Assembly (NCBI GenBank): GCA_017881545.1
Contig: JADGQU010000020.1
Span: 1-16,293, forward strand
DNA from: Gemmatimonadaceae bacterium
GTDB taxonomy: Bacteria; Gemmatimonadota; Gemmatimonadetes; Gemmatimonadales; Gemmatimonadaceae
Reading direction: 5' to 3'
Length of the DNA stretch: 16,293 nucleotides
Shown: one piece after another, positions 1 through 9,667 of the stretch
Layout: every line of letters begins with the position of its first letter
Position numbering within the stretch: position 1 is the first letter of the stretch
Made by a program: the position numbers and the translations under genes
Notes under the pieces: model-generated
Databases searched by the model: none
What the model was told of the DNA's origin: nothing
Seen by the model: the letters and a program-made list of their open reading frames with translations, nothing else

Positions 1-1
1 A

Positions 2-142
2 ACGAGCCCGTACCTCCTCCAGCACGCCGACAATCCAGTCGATTGGTACGCATGGGGCCCCGAGGCGCTGGCGACATCGAAGCGCGAAGACACGCCGATC
101 CTGCTGAGCATCGGCTAGGCGGCCTGCCACTGGTGCCACGTC
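2..142 (+). pseudogene. 5' part of the DUF255/YyaL gene, separated by an in-frame TAG
   Basis: Reading from base 2 in the same frame as the downstream gene gives the typical N-terminal start of DUF255 (thioredoxin-like, spermatogenesis-associated protein 20/YyaL) proteins: T-S-P-Y-L-L-Q-H-A-D-N-P-V-D-W, then a stretch ending L-L-S-I-G. The next codon, 116-118, is TAG, and the frame then continues A-A-C-H-W-C-H-V-M. In this family the position after S-I-G is normally tyrosine (G-Y-x-x-C-H-W-C-H), so a single base change from TAC or TAT to TAG explains the stop. The family-like sequence on both sides shows this was one gene. The fragment is also cut by the left edge of the window. Either the gene is broken, or the base is a sequencing or assembly error. 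Suppression of the stop is less likely, because TAG is an ordinary terminator for other genes here. Confidence 0.8.
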
Positions 143-2058
<1,916 letters not shown>

Positions 2059-2062
<4 letters not shown>

Positions 2063-2580
2063 ACAATCGTATTTCGCAGGCTTATGGCTACGCGGTTTGC
2101 TTCATCACAGTCATCGTGATGCTCATCGGCATCAAGCAGGTCGTTGATGCGGCGTTCGATCTCAGCGATCCGATTCGCGCCAACGGTGGCGGTTACGGGG
2201 CAATGGGGCGAACGATCACGAGCTTCGAGCTGTACAAGGCAGACGCGAAGCGCCAGCCCGATACGCGCGGCACACCCAATAGCCCAGATGGGCCAGCCGT
2301 ACGGGGTGGTCAGCCAGCCTCCGCCGGAACTTCCAGGGCAGCGGCTGATACGCTGTCGGACGTCGAGCTCCGGCATCTGTACGACGCCGAGCGTGAGACG
2401 GTGATCGGTAACGTCCGTTTTCGCGCGATTCGCTCGCTGGTTGGCAATCTTCTTCTAATCGTGCTCGCCGCGATCATGTTCGGCCTCCACTGGCGCTGGC
2501 TCAAGCGACGCGACGCCGTCCCCGTCGCGGTGTACGCGTCCGGCGTCACATCTATCAACGAGCCAACCGATACACGTTGA
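2059..2580 (+). CDS. Small two-helix membrane protein, function unknown
   Basis: I do not recognise this 173-residue protein. It has a hydrophobic helix near the N terminus (about residues 8-32, starting Y-A-V-C-F-I-T-V-I-V-M-L-I). A polar, Pro/Gly/Ala-rich middle section of about 90 residues follows, then a second helix (L-V-G-N-L-L-L-I-V-L-A-A-I-M-F-G-L) closed by W-R-W-L-K-R-R. The basic residues after the second helix and the short N terminus suggest both ends are cytoplasmic, with the middle loop outside. I chose the ATG at 2059 because it overlaps the TGA of the DUF255 gene as ATGA, a common translational-coupling arrangement. An upstream in-frame start at 1960 lies inside that gene and would add 33 polar residues before the helix. 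The acyl-CoA dehydrogenase gene begins 14 bases downstream, so the three genes probably share a transcript. Confidence 0.72.
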
Positions 2581-2594
2581 GCTCGGGTCGCTAG

Positions 2595-4373
2595 GTGGCT
2601 GAGCAGAAATCTTCGTTCACCCGCGGGATCTTCGCGGGTGTAGTTCTCGACTCGCTTCTGTTCCCGTATCCGCGCCCGCTCGACGAGCGGAACGCCGACG
2701 AGGCGCGCACGGTTCGCCGCCTGATCAAGAGCCTCCGCGAGATGGAGCGCGATCTGATCGACTCGGCGAAATTCGACGAGGAGGAGACGATCCCCGAGAA
2801 CGTCATCCGCGCTTTCGCCGAGGCGGGGATGTTGGCGCTCACCATCCCGAAGAAGTACGGCGGGCTGGAATTGTCGTCGTCCGCGTACGCGCGGGTGTTC
2901 GAGACGTTGTCGACGATCGATGCATCGCTCGCCGTTATGGTCGGCGTCCACTGCGGGCTCGGCTCCAAAGCGATCGTGCTGCACGGCAACGATGCGCAGA
3001 AGGAGCGTTACCTGCCGCCGCTCGCACGCGGCGATTTTCTCGCCGCTTATGCGCTGACGGAGCCCGAAGTCGGATCGGATGCGCAGAACATCAAGACGAC
3101 CGCGACGCTGAGCAAGGATGAATCGCACTGGCGCCTCAACGGCCGGAAGATCTGGATCGGGAATGGCCATCGCGCCGGCGTGATAGCGACTTTCGCGCAG
3201 GCGTTCGTCGAGCGCCGCGGCGAGACCGTTCAGCGCATGACGGCTTTTCTGATTCGCCCCGACATGCCCGGGTTCCGGGTGGTCGGCACCGTGCACAAGC
3301 TCGGCATCCGCGGCTCGACGCAGGCTGAACTGAGCTACGAGGCTCTCGAGGTTCCTGCCGATCATCTGCTTGGCGCCGTAGGCCGCGGCTTCGGCGTCGC
3401 GGTACACGTGCTCAACGCTGGGAGACTCACACTCGCGGCGGGATGCACGGGTGGCACCAAACGCACCCTGAACGAGATGACTACGTACGCTGAACAGCGA
3501 GTGCAGTTCGGGCACCCGCTGGCGGATTTCGAGATCACGCAGCGCAAGCTCTCGCGGATGGCGAGCGAGATCTACGCTTCCGACTCGATGCTCGGGATTC
3601 TCGCGTCGCTGGTTGATCGCGGGGATATCGATTTCTCGCTCGAGGCGGCGTGCGCCAAGGTGTTCGCCAGCGAGATGGTGTGGCGGGCCGCCGACGAGAT
3701 GGTGCAACTCGCGGGAGGCCGCGGTTATGTGAAGCCGTACCCGTACGAGCGCATGCTCCGCGACTCGCGCATCAATCGCATCTTCGAGGGCGCCAACGAG
3801 GTGCTCCGACTGTTCATCGCGCTCAACGGCGTTCAGGCGCCAGCCGAAGCCCTCAAGGAAGTTGGGTCGGCGCTGCGGCGGCCTTTGCGCAATCTCGGAT
3901 TGTTGAGTGGTTACGCCACGTCCCGCGTGAAGCTTCGACTCGGACAGACATCGACGCTCGACATCGACCTCCACGACCGGCTCAAGAATCACAAGGAATA
4001 TTTCGAGCGGCACGTCGCCGAGCTCGGTTCCGCGACCGACCGGCTGATCGTTCGGCACCGCGAACAGGTCGTCGACAGCCAGCTGATGCTCGAGCGGCTT
4101 GCGGATATGGCGATCGACCTCTTCGCGACGGCGGCCGTGATCGCGCGGACCCAGAGCCTCATCGACGAGCGTGGCGTCGAGAGTTGCAATCAGGAGATCG
4201 CCCTCTGTGATCTCTTCTGCATCGAAGCGGGTCGCCGCTTCAGCGCGAATCGCAAGGTGCTCGATTCGCGCGAGGAGGAAGTCGACAACACGAGGCGCGG
4301 GATTGCCGGTTTCGTGCGAGCCGGTAAGGGTTACTTCGTTACTGATGCAATTCTGGAAGAAGCGCGACCTTAA
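2595..4373 (+). CDS. Acyl-CoA dehydrogenase, very-long-chain (VLCAD/ACAD9) type
   Basis: This FAD enzyme is predicted to oxidise fatty acyl-CoA to trans-2-enoyl-CoA, the first step of beta-oxidation, passing electrons to electron-transfer flavoprotein. At 592 residues it is longer than the usual ~380-residue acyl-CoA dehydrogenases and has the extra C-terminal helical region of the VLCAD/ACAD9 branch. Landmarks are the N-terminal F-P-Y-P segment (residues 23-26), K-K-Y-G-G (86-90), Y-A-L-T-E-P-E-V-G-S-D (152-162), W-I-G-N-G (187-191), R-V-Q-F-G (302-306), Q-L-A-G-G-R-G-Y (371-378) and I-F-E-G-A-N-E (396-402). E398 in the last motif aligns with the catalytic base of VLCAD. The GTG at 2595 gives the N terminus expected for this branch. 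The gene follows the two-helix membrane protein closely and converges with the amidase gene. Chain-length preference is inferred from family only. Confidence 0.93.
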   Translation: MAEQKSSFTRGIFAGVVLDSLLFPYPRPLDERNADEARTVRRLIKSLREMERDLIDSAKFDEEETIPENVIRAFAEAGMLALTIPKKYGGLELSSSAYARVFETLSTIDASLAVMVGVHCGLGSKAIVLHGNDAQKERYLPPLARGDFLAAYALTEPEVGSDAQNIKTTATLSKDESHWRLNGRKIWIGNGHRAGVIATFAQAFVERRGETVQRMTAFLIRPDMPGFRVVGTVHKLGIRGSTQAELSYEALEVPADHLLGAVGRGFGVAVHVLNAGRLTLAAGCTGGTKRTLNEMTTYAEQRVQFGHPLADFEITQRKLSRMASEIYASDSMLGILASLVDRGDIDFSLEAACAKVFASEMVWRAADEMVQLAGGRGYVKPYPYERMLRDSRINRIFEGANEVLRLFIALNGVQAPAEALKEVGSALRRPLRNLGLLSGYATSRVKLRLGQTSTLDIDLHDRLKNHKEYFERHVAELGSATDRLIVRHREQVVDSQLMLERLADMAIDLFATAAVIARTQSLIDERGVESCNQEIALCDLFCIEAGRRFSANRKVLDSREEEVDNTRRGIAGFVRAGKGYFVTDAILEEARP

Positions 4374-4461
4374 CCCAGTATGAAAGCTCCGAGCGATCAG
4401 GCGTAGTTCGCTAACGGCCCCCTGCCTTGGTTTTGTAGGTGCCAGCCACGCGCAGCAATGC
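4374..4461. other. Convergent spacer between acyl-CoA dehydrogenase and amidase genes
   Basis: Eighty-eight bases separate the two converging genes. A weak stem can be drawn (CCG-AGCG around 4390 with CGCT-aa-CGG around 4410), but no run of T follows on either strand in the right place. I therefore do not call a terminator. No small gene is visible. Confidence 0.5.
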
Positions 4462-6105
4462 CTACTCCGCACCCAGTGTAGGAATGAACGTCGGCGCGCG
4501 CCGATGCTTCGTCGCCTGTTCGTACGCGTACGCAAGCTTGATCAGAGTCGGCTCGCTGTACGCCCGCCCAAAAAACGAGATTCCGATCGGAAGGTTGTGC
4601 GAGAACCCGGCGGGCACGTTGATGTTCGGGTAACCCGCGACCGCGGCCGGCGTCGAGCTCGCACCGCTGAAGTGATCGCCGTTGACCAGGTCCGTGACCC
4701 ACGCCGGACTTCCGGTCGGCGCCACGATCGCATCGAGCTTGTACTTGTTCATGGTGGCATCAATCCCATCCGTCCGCGACATCTTCAGATCCTTTGCCAG
4801 CGCAGCGAGGTACTTCTTCTCGGTGAGCGGCCCCTTCGCCTGCGCCTGGATCATGATCTCCTGCCCGAACCACGGCATCGACGTGTCCTTGTGCTGCTCG
4901 TTGAAGGCGATGATCTCCGCCAACGTCTTGACCGGCGCCTTTGGGCCAAGCGATGCGAGGTACTTGTTGAGATCGGCTTTGAACTCGTAGAGCAACACAT
5001 CGAACTCGCTGTCATCGAACTTTCCGGCGGTGACGATGTTGGCGGGGTCGACGATCACCGCGCCCTGCGCCTTCATGCCTGCAATCGCATCGTTGATGAC
5101 CTTGTCAGTGACATCGCTATAGCCGAAGAACCTGGTCCGCGCGACACCGATTCTCGCGCCGCGCAATCCGTTCGGGTCGAGGTACTTGGTGTAATCCGTT
5201 TGCCCACGCGAGCGGCTTTCCGTTGTCGCTGAGTCCCGTGGATCGACTCCCGTCAGCACCCCAAGGATGATCGCCGCGTCCCTGACCGTTCGCGCCATCG
5301 GCCCGGACGTGTCCTGGGTGTGCGAGATCGGAATGATTCCCGCCCTGCTCACGAGCCCGACTGTAGGCTTGATTCCGACGATGCCGTTGGCGGACGAGGG
5401 GCAAACGATCGAGCCGTCCGTCTCCGTCCCGATCGCGGCCGCGCAAAGGTTCGCCGAAACCGCTCCGCCCGAGCCGGAGCTCGAGCCGCACGGATTCCGG
5501 TCGAGCACGTACGGGTTCTTCGCCTGTCCTCCCCGCCCGCTCCATCCACTTGAAGAATGGGTCGAGCGGAAATTCGCCCACTCGCTGAGATTCGTTTTCC
5601 CAAGGAGAATCGCGCCCGCCGCTCTCAACTTGGCCGCGATGAACGCATCCTGGAGTGGAATGGATCCCGCGAGCGCCAGCGATCCCGCGGTGGTGGTCAT
5701 TCGGTCGGCGGTGTCGATGTTGTCCTTGAGCAGGATCGGGATGCCGTGCAAAGGACCGCGAACTTTGCCCGCCTTGCGCTCCTGGTCGAGCGTATCCGCG
5801 AGCGAGAGCGCGTCCGGATTGGTCTCGAGCACGTGGCGGAGCGTGGGCCCCTGCCGGTCCAGCTCCGCGATGCGATTCAGGTACTGTTGTGTGATCGATC
5901 GCGCAGTCATCGTGCCCGCCGCCATCCCGGCCTGAAGGTCGGAGAGAGTCGCCTCCTCGAGCGCGAACGGACTGATCGAAAAACGCTTGGCGAGAAGCGA
6001 CCGGCCCGCTTCCCCGTTCGCCAGTGTCTGACCCGCCAACGGCTTTCCGCGGACTGCCATCGCGCCGGCGATGGCGCCCAGACGCACGAAGTTTCTACGA
6101 TCCAT
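4462..6105 (-). CDS. Amidase-signature family hydrolase with a Tat-type signal
   Basis: This 547-residue serine hydrolase of the amidase-signature family cleaves a carboxamide or peptide-amide bond; its substrate cannot be told from sequence. The Ser-cisSer-Lys triad is visible: K127 in L-L-K-D-N, S208 in C-G-S-S-S-G-S-G-G, and the nucleophile S232 in T-E-T-D-G-S-I-V-C-P-S-S. The T-E-T-D-G-S-I-V form resembles bacterial peptide amidases more than GatA. The N terminus M-D-R-R-N-F-V-R-L-G-A-I-A-G-A-M-A-V matches a twin-arginine (Tat) signal, so export as a folded protein is likely. The ATG at 6105 is supported by GAGGTG seven bases upstream. The first 11 bases overlap the end of the zinc-ribbon gene, making this the last gene of the nad operon. 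A role in NAD metabolism is possible but unproven. Confidence 0.93.
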   Translation of the reverse strand: MDRRNFVRLGAIAGAMAVRGKPLAGQTLANGEAGRSLLAKRFSISPFALEEATLSDLQAGMAAGTMTARSITQQYLNRIAELDRQGPTLRHVLETNPDALSLADTLDQERKAGKVRGPLHGIPILLKDNIDTADRMTTTAGSLALAGSIPLQDAFIAAKLRAAGAILLGKTNLSEWANFRSTHSSSGWSGRGGQAKNPYVLDRNPCGSSSGSGGAVSANLCAAAIGTETDGSIVCPSSANGIVGIKPTVGLVSRAGIIPISHTQDTSGPMARTVRDAAIILGVLTGVDPRDSATTESRSRGQTDYTKYLDPNGLRGARIGVARTRFFGYSDVTDKVINDAIAGMKAQGAVIVDPANIVTAGKFDDSEFDVLLYEFKADLNKYLASLGPKAPVKTLAEIIAFNEQHKDTSMPWFGQEIMIQAQAKGPLTEKKYLAALAKDLKMSRTDGIDATMNKYKLDAIVAPTGSPAWVTDLVNGDHFSGASSTPAAVAGYPNINVPAGFSHNLPIGISFFGRAYSEPTLIKLAYAYEQATKHRRAPTFIPTLGAE

Positions 6106-6247
6106 TTCGATTCACCTCAATTGAAGGCGTGATTGCTCCGAGATCGGCACAGCTCCTCAAAATCGTCCCGCAGTTCTGACAGATCAACTTGCACTTGATC
6201 TCTTTGATGTTGGTCGAGCCGCAAACATCGCAGACGTCCTCCGCCAT
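6095..6247 (-). CDS. 50-residue zinc-ribbon protein inside the nad operon
   Basis: This is a short gene that is easily missed. From the ATG at 6247-6245 it reads M-A-E-D-V-C-D-V-C-G-S-T-N-I-K-E-I-K-C-K and then L-I-C-Q-N-C-G-T-I-L-R-S-C, ending after N-R-N-G-S with TAG at 6097-6095. C6-x-x-C9 and C23-x-x-C26 form a classic four-cysteine zinc ribbon; C19 and C33 are two more cysteines. The start ATG shares one base with the nadC stop (TGATG), and the 3' end overlaps the amidase start by 11 bases in another frame. Both junctions are typical of real co-translated operon genes. The function is unknown; zinc-dependent nucleic-acid or protein contact is the usual role of such ribbons. The reading frame, cysteine pattern and exact packing make a chance ORF unlikely. 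Confidence 0.82.
   Translation of the reverse strand: MAEDVCDVCGSTNIKEIKCKLICQNCGTILRSCADLGAITPSIEVNRNGS
6113..6118 (-). promoter_or_regulatory. Ribosome binding site of the amidase gene
   Basis: On the minus strand, GAGGTG lies seven bases before the ATG at 6105, inside the coding region of the zinc-ribbon gene. It is the clearest Shine-Dalgarno sequence in this operon and fixes the amidase start. Confidence 0.65.
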
Positions 6248-7149
6248 CAATCGAAGTCCAGTGCGAGATCGAGCGCCGGCGCCGAATGCGTCAGCGCACC
6301 AACCGAGATCCAGTCCACTCCGGTCTCCGCGATGAGTCGAACGGTGTCGAGCGTCACTCCACCTGACGCCTCAGTCACCGCGGATCCGTCCACCAGCTTC
6401 ACCGCCTCGCGCAGCTCCATCAGCTGCATGTTGTCGAGCATGATGATGTCCACGCCGGCATCGATCGCCGCGCGGATCTGTTCGAGCGTATCGCATTCGA
6501 CTTCCACCTTGATCCCGGCGGGTGCGACCGCTCGCGCCCGAGTCACGGCAAGCGCGATATCGCCGTCAACCGCCGCGAGGTGATTGTCCTTTATCAGAAC
6601 GGCCGAAGCCAGATCCATTCGGTGATTCAGCCCTCCGCCCGCGCGAACGGCGTATTTCTCGAGGCGACGCAGCAACGGAGTGGTCTTTCGCGTGTCGAGA
6701 ATGTGGGCGCCGGTGCCCGCTATCGCGTCAACGTACCGGGCCGTCAGCGTCGCGATCCCCGACAACCGCTGCATGAAGTTGAGCGCCACCCGCTCGGCCG
6801 ATAGCAGCCCATGCGCGTTGCCGGACAGAAACATCACCGGCGTCTGCGCAGCAAGGCGAGATCCGTCTGGGTGCTCGACCCGCATCGTCACCGCGGAATC
6901 CAGCTGCTCGAACGCCTCGCACGCGAGAGGAAGTCCGGCGATGACTCCCGCCTGTCGAGCTACGAGCCGGCATCTCACGCGTCGATTCGACTTTACTGTT
7001 GCAGCGGTGGTGATGTCGTGCCGCGTATCGTCTTCTTCCAGCGCCGCCGCGACGATCGTCGCGAGATCCTTCTTCGTCAGCGGGAAATGGAGCCCCTCCT
7101 GCCAGGCAAAGCCATGAGCGGCGAGCTCGCTTTCCCGCCGTTTGATCAT
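6247..7149 (-). CDS. nadC: Nicotinate-nucleotide pyrophosphorylase (quinolinate phosphoribosyltransferase)
   Basis: NadC joins quinolinate and phosphoribosyl pyrophosphate to give nicotinate mononucleotide, CO2 and pyrophosphate, completing the de novo branch of NAD synthesis in the cytoplasm. The 300-residue length is normal. Diagnostic motifs are D-T-R-K-T-T-P (residues 152-158), E-K-Y-A-V-R-A-G-G-G-L-N-H-R (164-177), I-K-D-N-H (186-190), E-V-E (215-217), L-D-N (238-240), E-A-S-G-G (260-264) and S-V-G-A-L-T-H-S (282-289). Together these hold the quinolinate- and phosphate-binding lysines and arginines and the acidic residues of the barrel. The start ATG at 7149 overlaps the nadA stop as ATGA, and its own stop TGA shares a base with the ATG of the zinc-ribbon gene, so translation is probably coupled along the operon. 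Confidence 0.97.
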   Translation of the reverse strand: MIKRRESELAAHGFAWQEGLHFPLTKKDLATIVAAALEEDDTRHDITTAATVKSNRRVRCRLVARQAGVIAGLPLACEAFEQLDSAVTMRVEHPDGSRLAAQTPVMFLSGNAHGLLSAERVALNFMQRLSGIATLTARYVDAIAGTGAHILDTRKTTPLLRRLEKYAVRAGGGLNHRMDLASAVLIKDNHLAAVDGDIALAVTRARAVAPAGIKVEVECDTLEQIRAAIDAGVDIIMLDNMQLMELREAVKLVDGSAVTEASGGVTLDTVRLIAETGVDWISVGALTHSAPALDLALDFD

Positions 7150-8162
7150 TCGCCCGGATCTTCCGCGGCTTCAGGAGCCGGCGAGAGCGGTGTCTGCCCG
7201 CCGACCGCGACCATCCGCTCGATGGCACGGCGCGCGCGCGCGGCAATCGGCGCCGGCACCGTGATGCGGTGCTCCATCCGCTGGAGCGAGCTCAGCACTT
7301 TCGGCAGCGTCGTCACCTTCATGAACGCGCACACCGCGTCCGGATTCGCGGCATAAAAAGTCTTGGTCGGATTCTCGCGCCGTAGCCGGTGCAGAATTCC
7401 AACTTCGGTCGCCACAATGAATTCGTCGTTCGGAGAATTCTTCGGACGCTTGATCATGCCCTCGGTCGAGAGAATCTGAACACCAGTGGGATCGACGTCC
7501 CCCGCCGAGACGGCCTCGACGACACTGGTGGCGCAGCCGCACTCGGGGTGAATCAGAAACTCCGCCCCCGGATGCTTCGCCCGCTGGAGCCGAATGTCCT
7601 CGGGATCGATCCCCGCGTGCACGTGACACTCGCCCATCCACACGTGCATGTTCTTGCGGCCGCTGATGCGCCGTACGTGCGCGCCGAGGAACATGTCCGG
7701 GAGAAAGAGGATCTCCTTGTCGGCCGGGATTGAGTTCACGATCTCCACGGCATTGCCCGACGTGCAGCAGTAATCGCTCTCCGCCTTCACCTCGGCGCTC
7801 GTATTTACATAGGAGACCACGACGGCGCCCGGGTGCTCCGCCTTCCACTCCCGTAGCTGGTCCGCGTCGATCGTCGCCGCCAAAGAACAGCCCGCGGCAA
7901 GATCGGGAAGGAGCACAATTTTCTCCGGCGACAGAACCGCGGCTGTCTCCGCCATGAAGTGGACGCCGCAAAAGACGATCACGTCTGCCTTCGTCTTGGC
8001 GGCCTCGCGGCTCAACCCGAGCGAGTCACCGACGAAATCCGCGACATCCTGCACCTCGGAGCGCTCATAGTTGTGCGCGATGATCACCGCATTGCGCTCT
8101 CTCGCGAGATGCCTGATCTCTTCCTGAAGCTCGGCGTACGGGTTGTTCGTCGTATCTACCAT
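7146..8162 (-). CDS. nadA: Quinolinate synthase, [4Fe-4S] enzyme
   Basis: NadA condenses iminoaspartate from NadB with dihydroxyacetone phosphate to form quinolinate. Conserved segments are A-V-I-I-A-H-N-Y, V-F-C-G-V-H-F-M-A-E-T-A, V-S-Y-V-N-T-S-A-E-V-K-A, C-T-S-G-N-A, F-L-P-D-M-F-L-G and H-P-E-C-G-C. The three iron-sulfur ligands are the cysteines in F-C-G-V-H, in C-C-T-S-G (the second Cys) and in H-P-E-C-G; all are present, so the enzyme looks active. I prefer the ATG at 8162, which overlaps the nadB stop by seven bases and has GGAG about 15 bases upstream. A GTG at 8183 would add seven residues and has no clear ribosome binding site. The length of about 338 residues is normal for the bacterial family. 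Confidence 0.96.
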   Translation of the reverse strand: MVDTTNNPYAELQEEIRHLARERNAVIIAHNYERSEVQDVADFVGDSLGLSREAAKTKADVIVFCGVHFMAETAAVLSPEKIVLLPDLAAGCSLAATIDADQLREWKAEHPGAVVVSYVNTSAEVKAESDYCCTSGNAVEIVNSIPADKEILFLPDMFLGAHVRRISGRKNMHVWMGECHVHAGIDPEDIRLQRAKHPGAEFLIHPECGCATSVVEAVSAGDVDPTGVQILSTEGMIKRPKNSPNDEFIVATEVGILHRLRRENPTKTFYAANPDAVCAFMKVTTLPKVLSSLQRMEHRITVPAPIAARARRAIERMVAVGGQTPLSPAPEAAEDPGE

Positions 8163-9667
8163 TCGATGTGTTTGCCGCTCCACTTTCGTTTTGAGCGCGG
8201 AAAATCGCTTCTAAAATGGCCTCCGCGCGACTCCTTTCTCAACAGCGCGGCGTCGGCAATGAGAAGAGATGTCTGTACCATGTTCGTCTCCTCAGTCGCC
8301 CCTTCCGGCAGCCGTGACTCGATCTCTACGAGCTTGGCATGGCCGAGTCGCAGCCCTTTGGCGCTCCGATCGATGCCGCAGTAGTCCCACATCACCTGCC
8401 GGATGCTGTCGGCGGCGACTTGCGCCGCGCCGCGGTCGCGCAGCACCGGAACGTCCCAGTCTTTCTTTCGCGGAGGCGTCGTCAGCTTCTTCGTGTCTAT
8501 CATGTCGCGCGCCACACGCTCGGCGAACACGAGTCCTTCCAGCAACGAGTTCGATGCGAGCCGGTTGGCGCCGTGCACTCCGGTTCGTGAGACTTCCCCG
8601 CACGCATAGAGGCGGGTGAGACTCGCGCGACCGCGCAGATCCGTGACGATTCCACCCATCATGTAGTGCGCGGCCGGCGTGACGGGAATCAGATCCTTGG
8701 ATGGGTCGACGCCGCGCGCGCGGCAGATCGCGAAGATTCCGGGAAAGCGCTTCCGGAACTCCGGGCCCAGCATCCGCGCGTCGAGCCAGACGCGCCTGCC
8801 TCCCGCTTTCTGCCGAAATATCTCCCGCGCCACGACATCGCGCGGTGCGAGCTCAGCGAGCCGATGCTTCTTCAGCATGAATCGCTCGCCCTCTTCGTTG
8901 AGCAGGGTCGCGCCCTCGCCCCGCACGGCTTCCGAGATCAATTGCAGCGGATTCTCGGGCGTATCGAGAGCGGTGGGATGGAATTGCACGAACTCCATGT
9001 CCGCCAGCTTGGCGCCGGCCCTGTGCGCTATCGCGTAGCCGTCTCCGGTCGCGACCTCCGGATTCGTCGTATAGCGATAGACCTGGCCACAACCGCCGGC
9101 CGCGAGCACCGTCGCGTCCGCGATGATCTCGACCGGTTTTCCGGCAACCGCCGCCTTCACGCCGAAAACAACACCGTCCTCCACGATCAGGTCGAGAATG
9201 CGCGCCTTCTCCAGCACTTTGATCCGCTCGCTCTCCTTCACACGCTTGATCAGAGTGCGCGCGACCTCGGCGCCGGTCTGATCTCCGTGCGCGTGTACGA
9301 TCCGCCGCCTCGAGTGCGCCGCCTCGCGGCCCAGCTTGAAGTTTCCGCCGGGCTCGAGATCGAAGCGCGCTCCGGCCGTCGCCAGCTCGCGCACCCGCGC
9401 CGGTCCTTCCTCGACCAGAACCTCGACCGCTTTGGCATCGCAGAGCGCGGCGCCCGCGGCGAGAGTGTCCTTCCGGTGCAGCTCTGGTGAATCTCCGGCG
9501 CCGAGCGCGGCGGCAATTCCGCCCTGGGCATACGCCGTCGCGCTGTCGAAAAGTGATCGCTTGGTCAGCACCATCACGTCGCTGTCGGCGGAAGCGCGCC
9601 ATGCGGTGTGAAGTCCGGCAATTCCGCTCCCCACCACGAGAAAGCGCGTTCTTATCCGCTCGGCCAT
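8156..9667 (-). CDS. nadB: L-aspartate oxidase
   Basis: NadB is the FAD enzyme that oxidises L-aspartate to iminoaspartate, feeding NadA. The 503-residue protein starts with the dinucleotide-binding motif V-V-G-S-G-I-A-G-L (residues 11-19). It carries the succinate dehydrogenase/fumarate reductase flavoprotein landmarks A-Y-A-Q-G-G-I-A-A-A (45-54), H-A-H-G-D-Q-T-G (125-132), L-A-A-G-G-C-G-Q (188-195), M-E-F-V-Q-F-H-P-T-A-L (224-234), S-E-A-V-R-G-E-G-A (245-253), A-P-R-D-V-V-A-R-E (274-282), H-Y-M-M-G-G-I and G-A-N-R-L-A-S-N-S-L-L-E-G. It is the first gene of the operon, so the NAD genes lie in pathway order B-A-C. The upstream spacer is shared with the divergent BMP transporter operon. No NadR- or NrtR-type operator could be recognised by eye. 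Confidence 0.97.
   Translation of the reverse strand: MAERIRTRFLVVGSGIAGLHTAWRASADSDVMVLTKRSLFDSATAYAQGGIAAALGAGDSPELHRKDTLAAGAALCDAKAVEVLVEEGPARVRELATAGARFDLEPGGNFKLGREAAHSRRRIVHAHGDQTGAEVARTLIKRVKESERIKVLEKARILDLIVEDGVVFGVKAAVAGKPVEIIADATVLAAGGCGQVYRYTTNPEVATGDGYAIAHRAGAKLADMEFVQFHPTALDTPENPLQLISEAVRGEGATLLNEEGERFMLKKHRLAELAPRDVVAREIFRQKAGGRRVWLDARMLGPEFRKRFPGIFAICRARGVDPSKDLIPVTPAAHYMMGGIVTDLRGRASLTRLYACGEVSRTGVHGANRLASNSLLEGLVFAERVARDMIDTKKLTTPPRKKDWDVPVLRDRGAAQVAADSIRQVMWDYCGIDRSAKGLRLGHAKLVEIESRLPEGATEETNMVQTSLLIADAALLRKESRGGHFRSDFPRSKRKWSGKHIEW

Noticed and set aside
116..118. TAG as a pyrrolysine or recoded sense codon
   Set aside because: TAG is the normal stop of several genes in the window, including nadB and the MFS gene, and the replaced residue is an ordinary tyrosine, so mutation or sequence error is simpler.
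4374..4461. A possible bidirectional terminator hairpin between the convergent genes
   Set aside because: The only stem found is about seven pairs with a bulge and a 13-base loop, and no T run follows on either strand.
2310..4535. A 741-codon open frame on the minus strand opposite the acyl-CoA dehydrogenase
   Set aside because: It is antisense to a clear enzyme gene, extends past it on both sides, is rich in Arg/Glu/His with no domain pattern, and reflects the GC-rich codon use of the real gene.
7229..7243. An alternating CG run that could form Z-DNA
   Set aside because: It is a short stretch inside the nadA coding region that codes for Arg and Ala codons common in this GC-rich genome, with no other sign of function.
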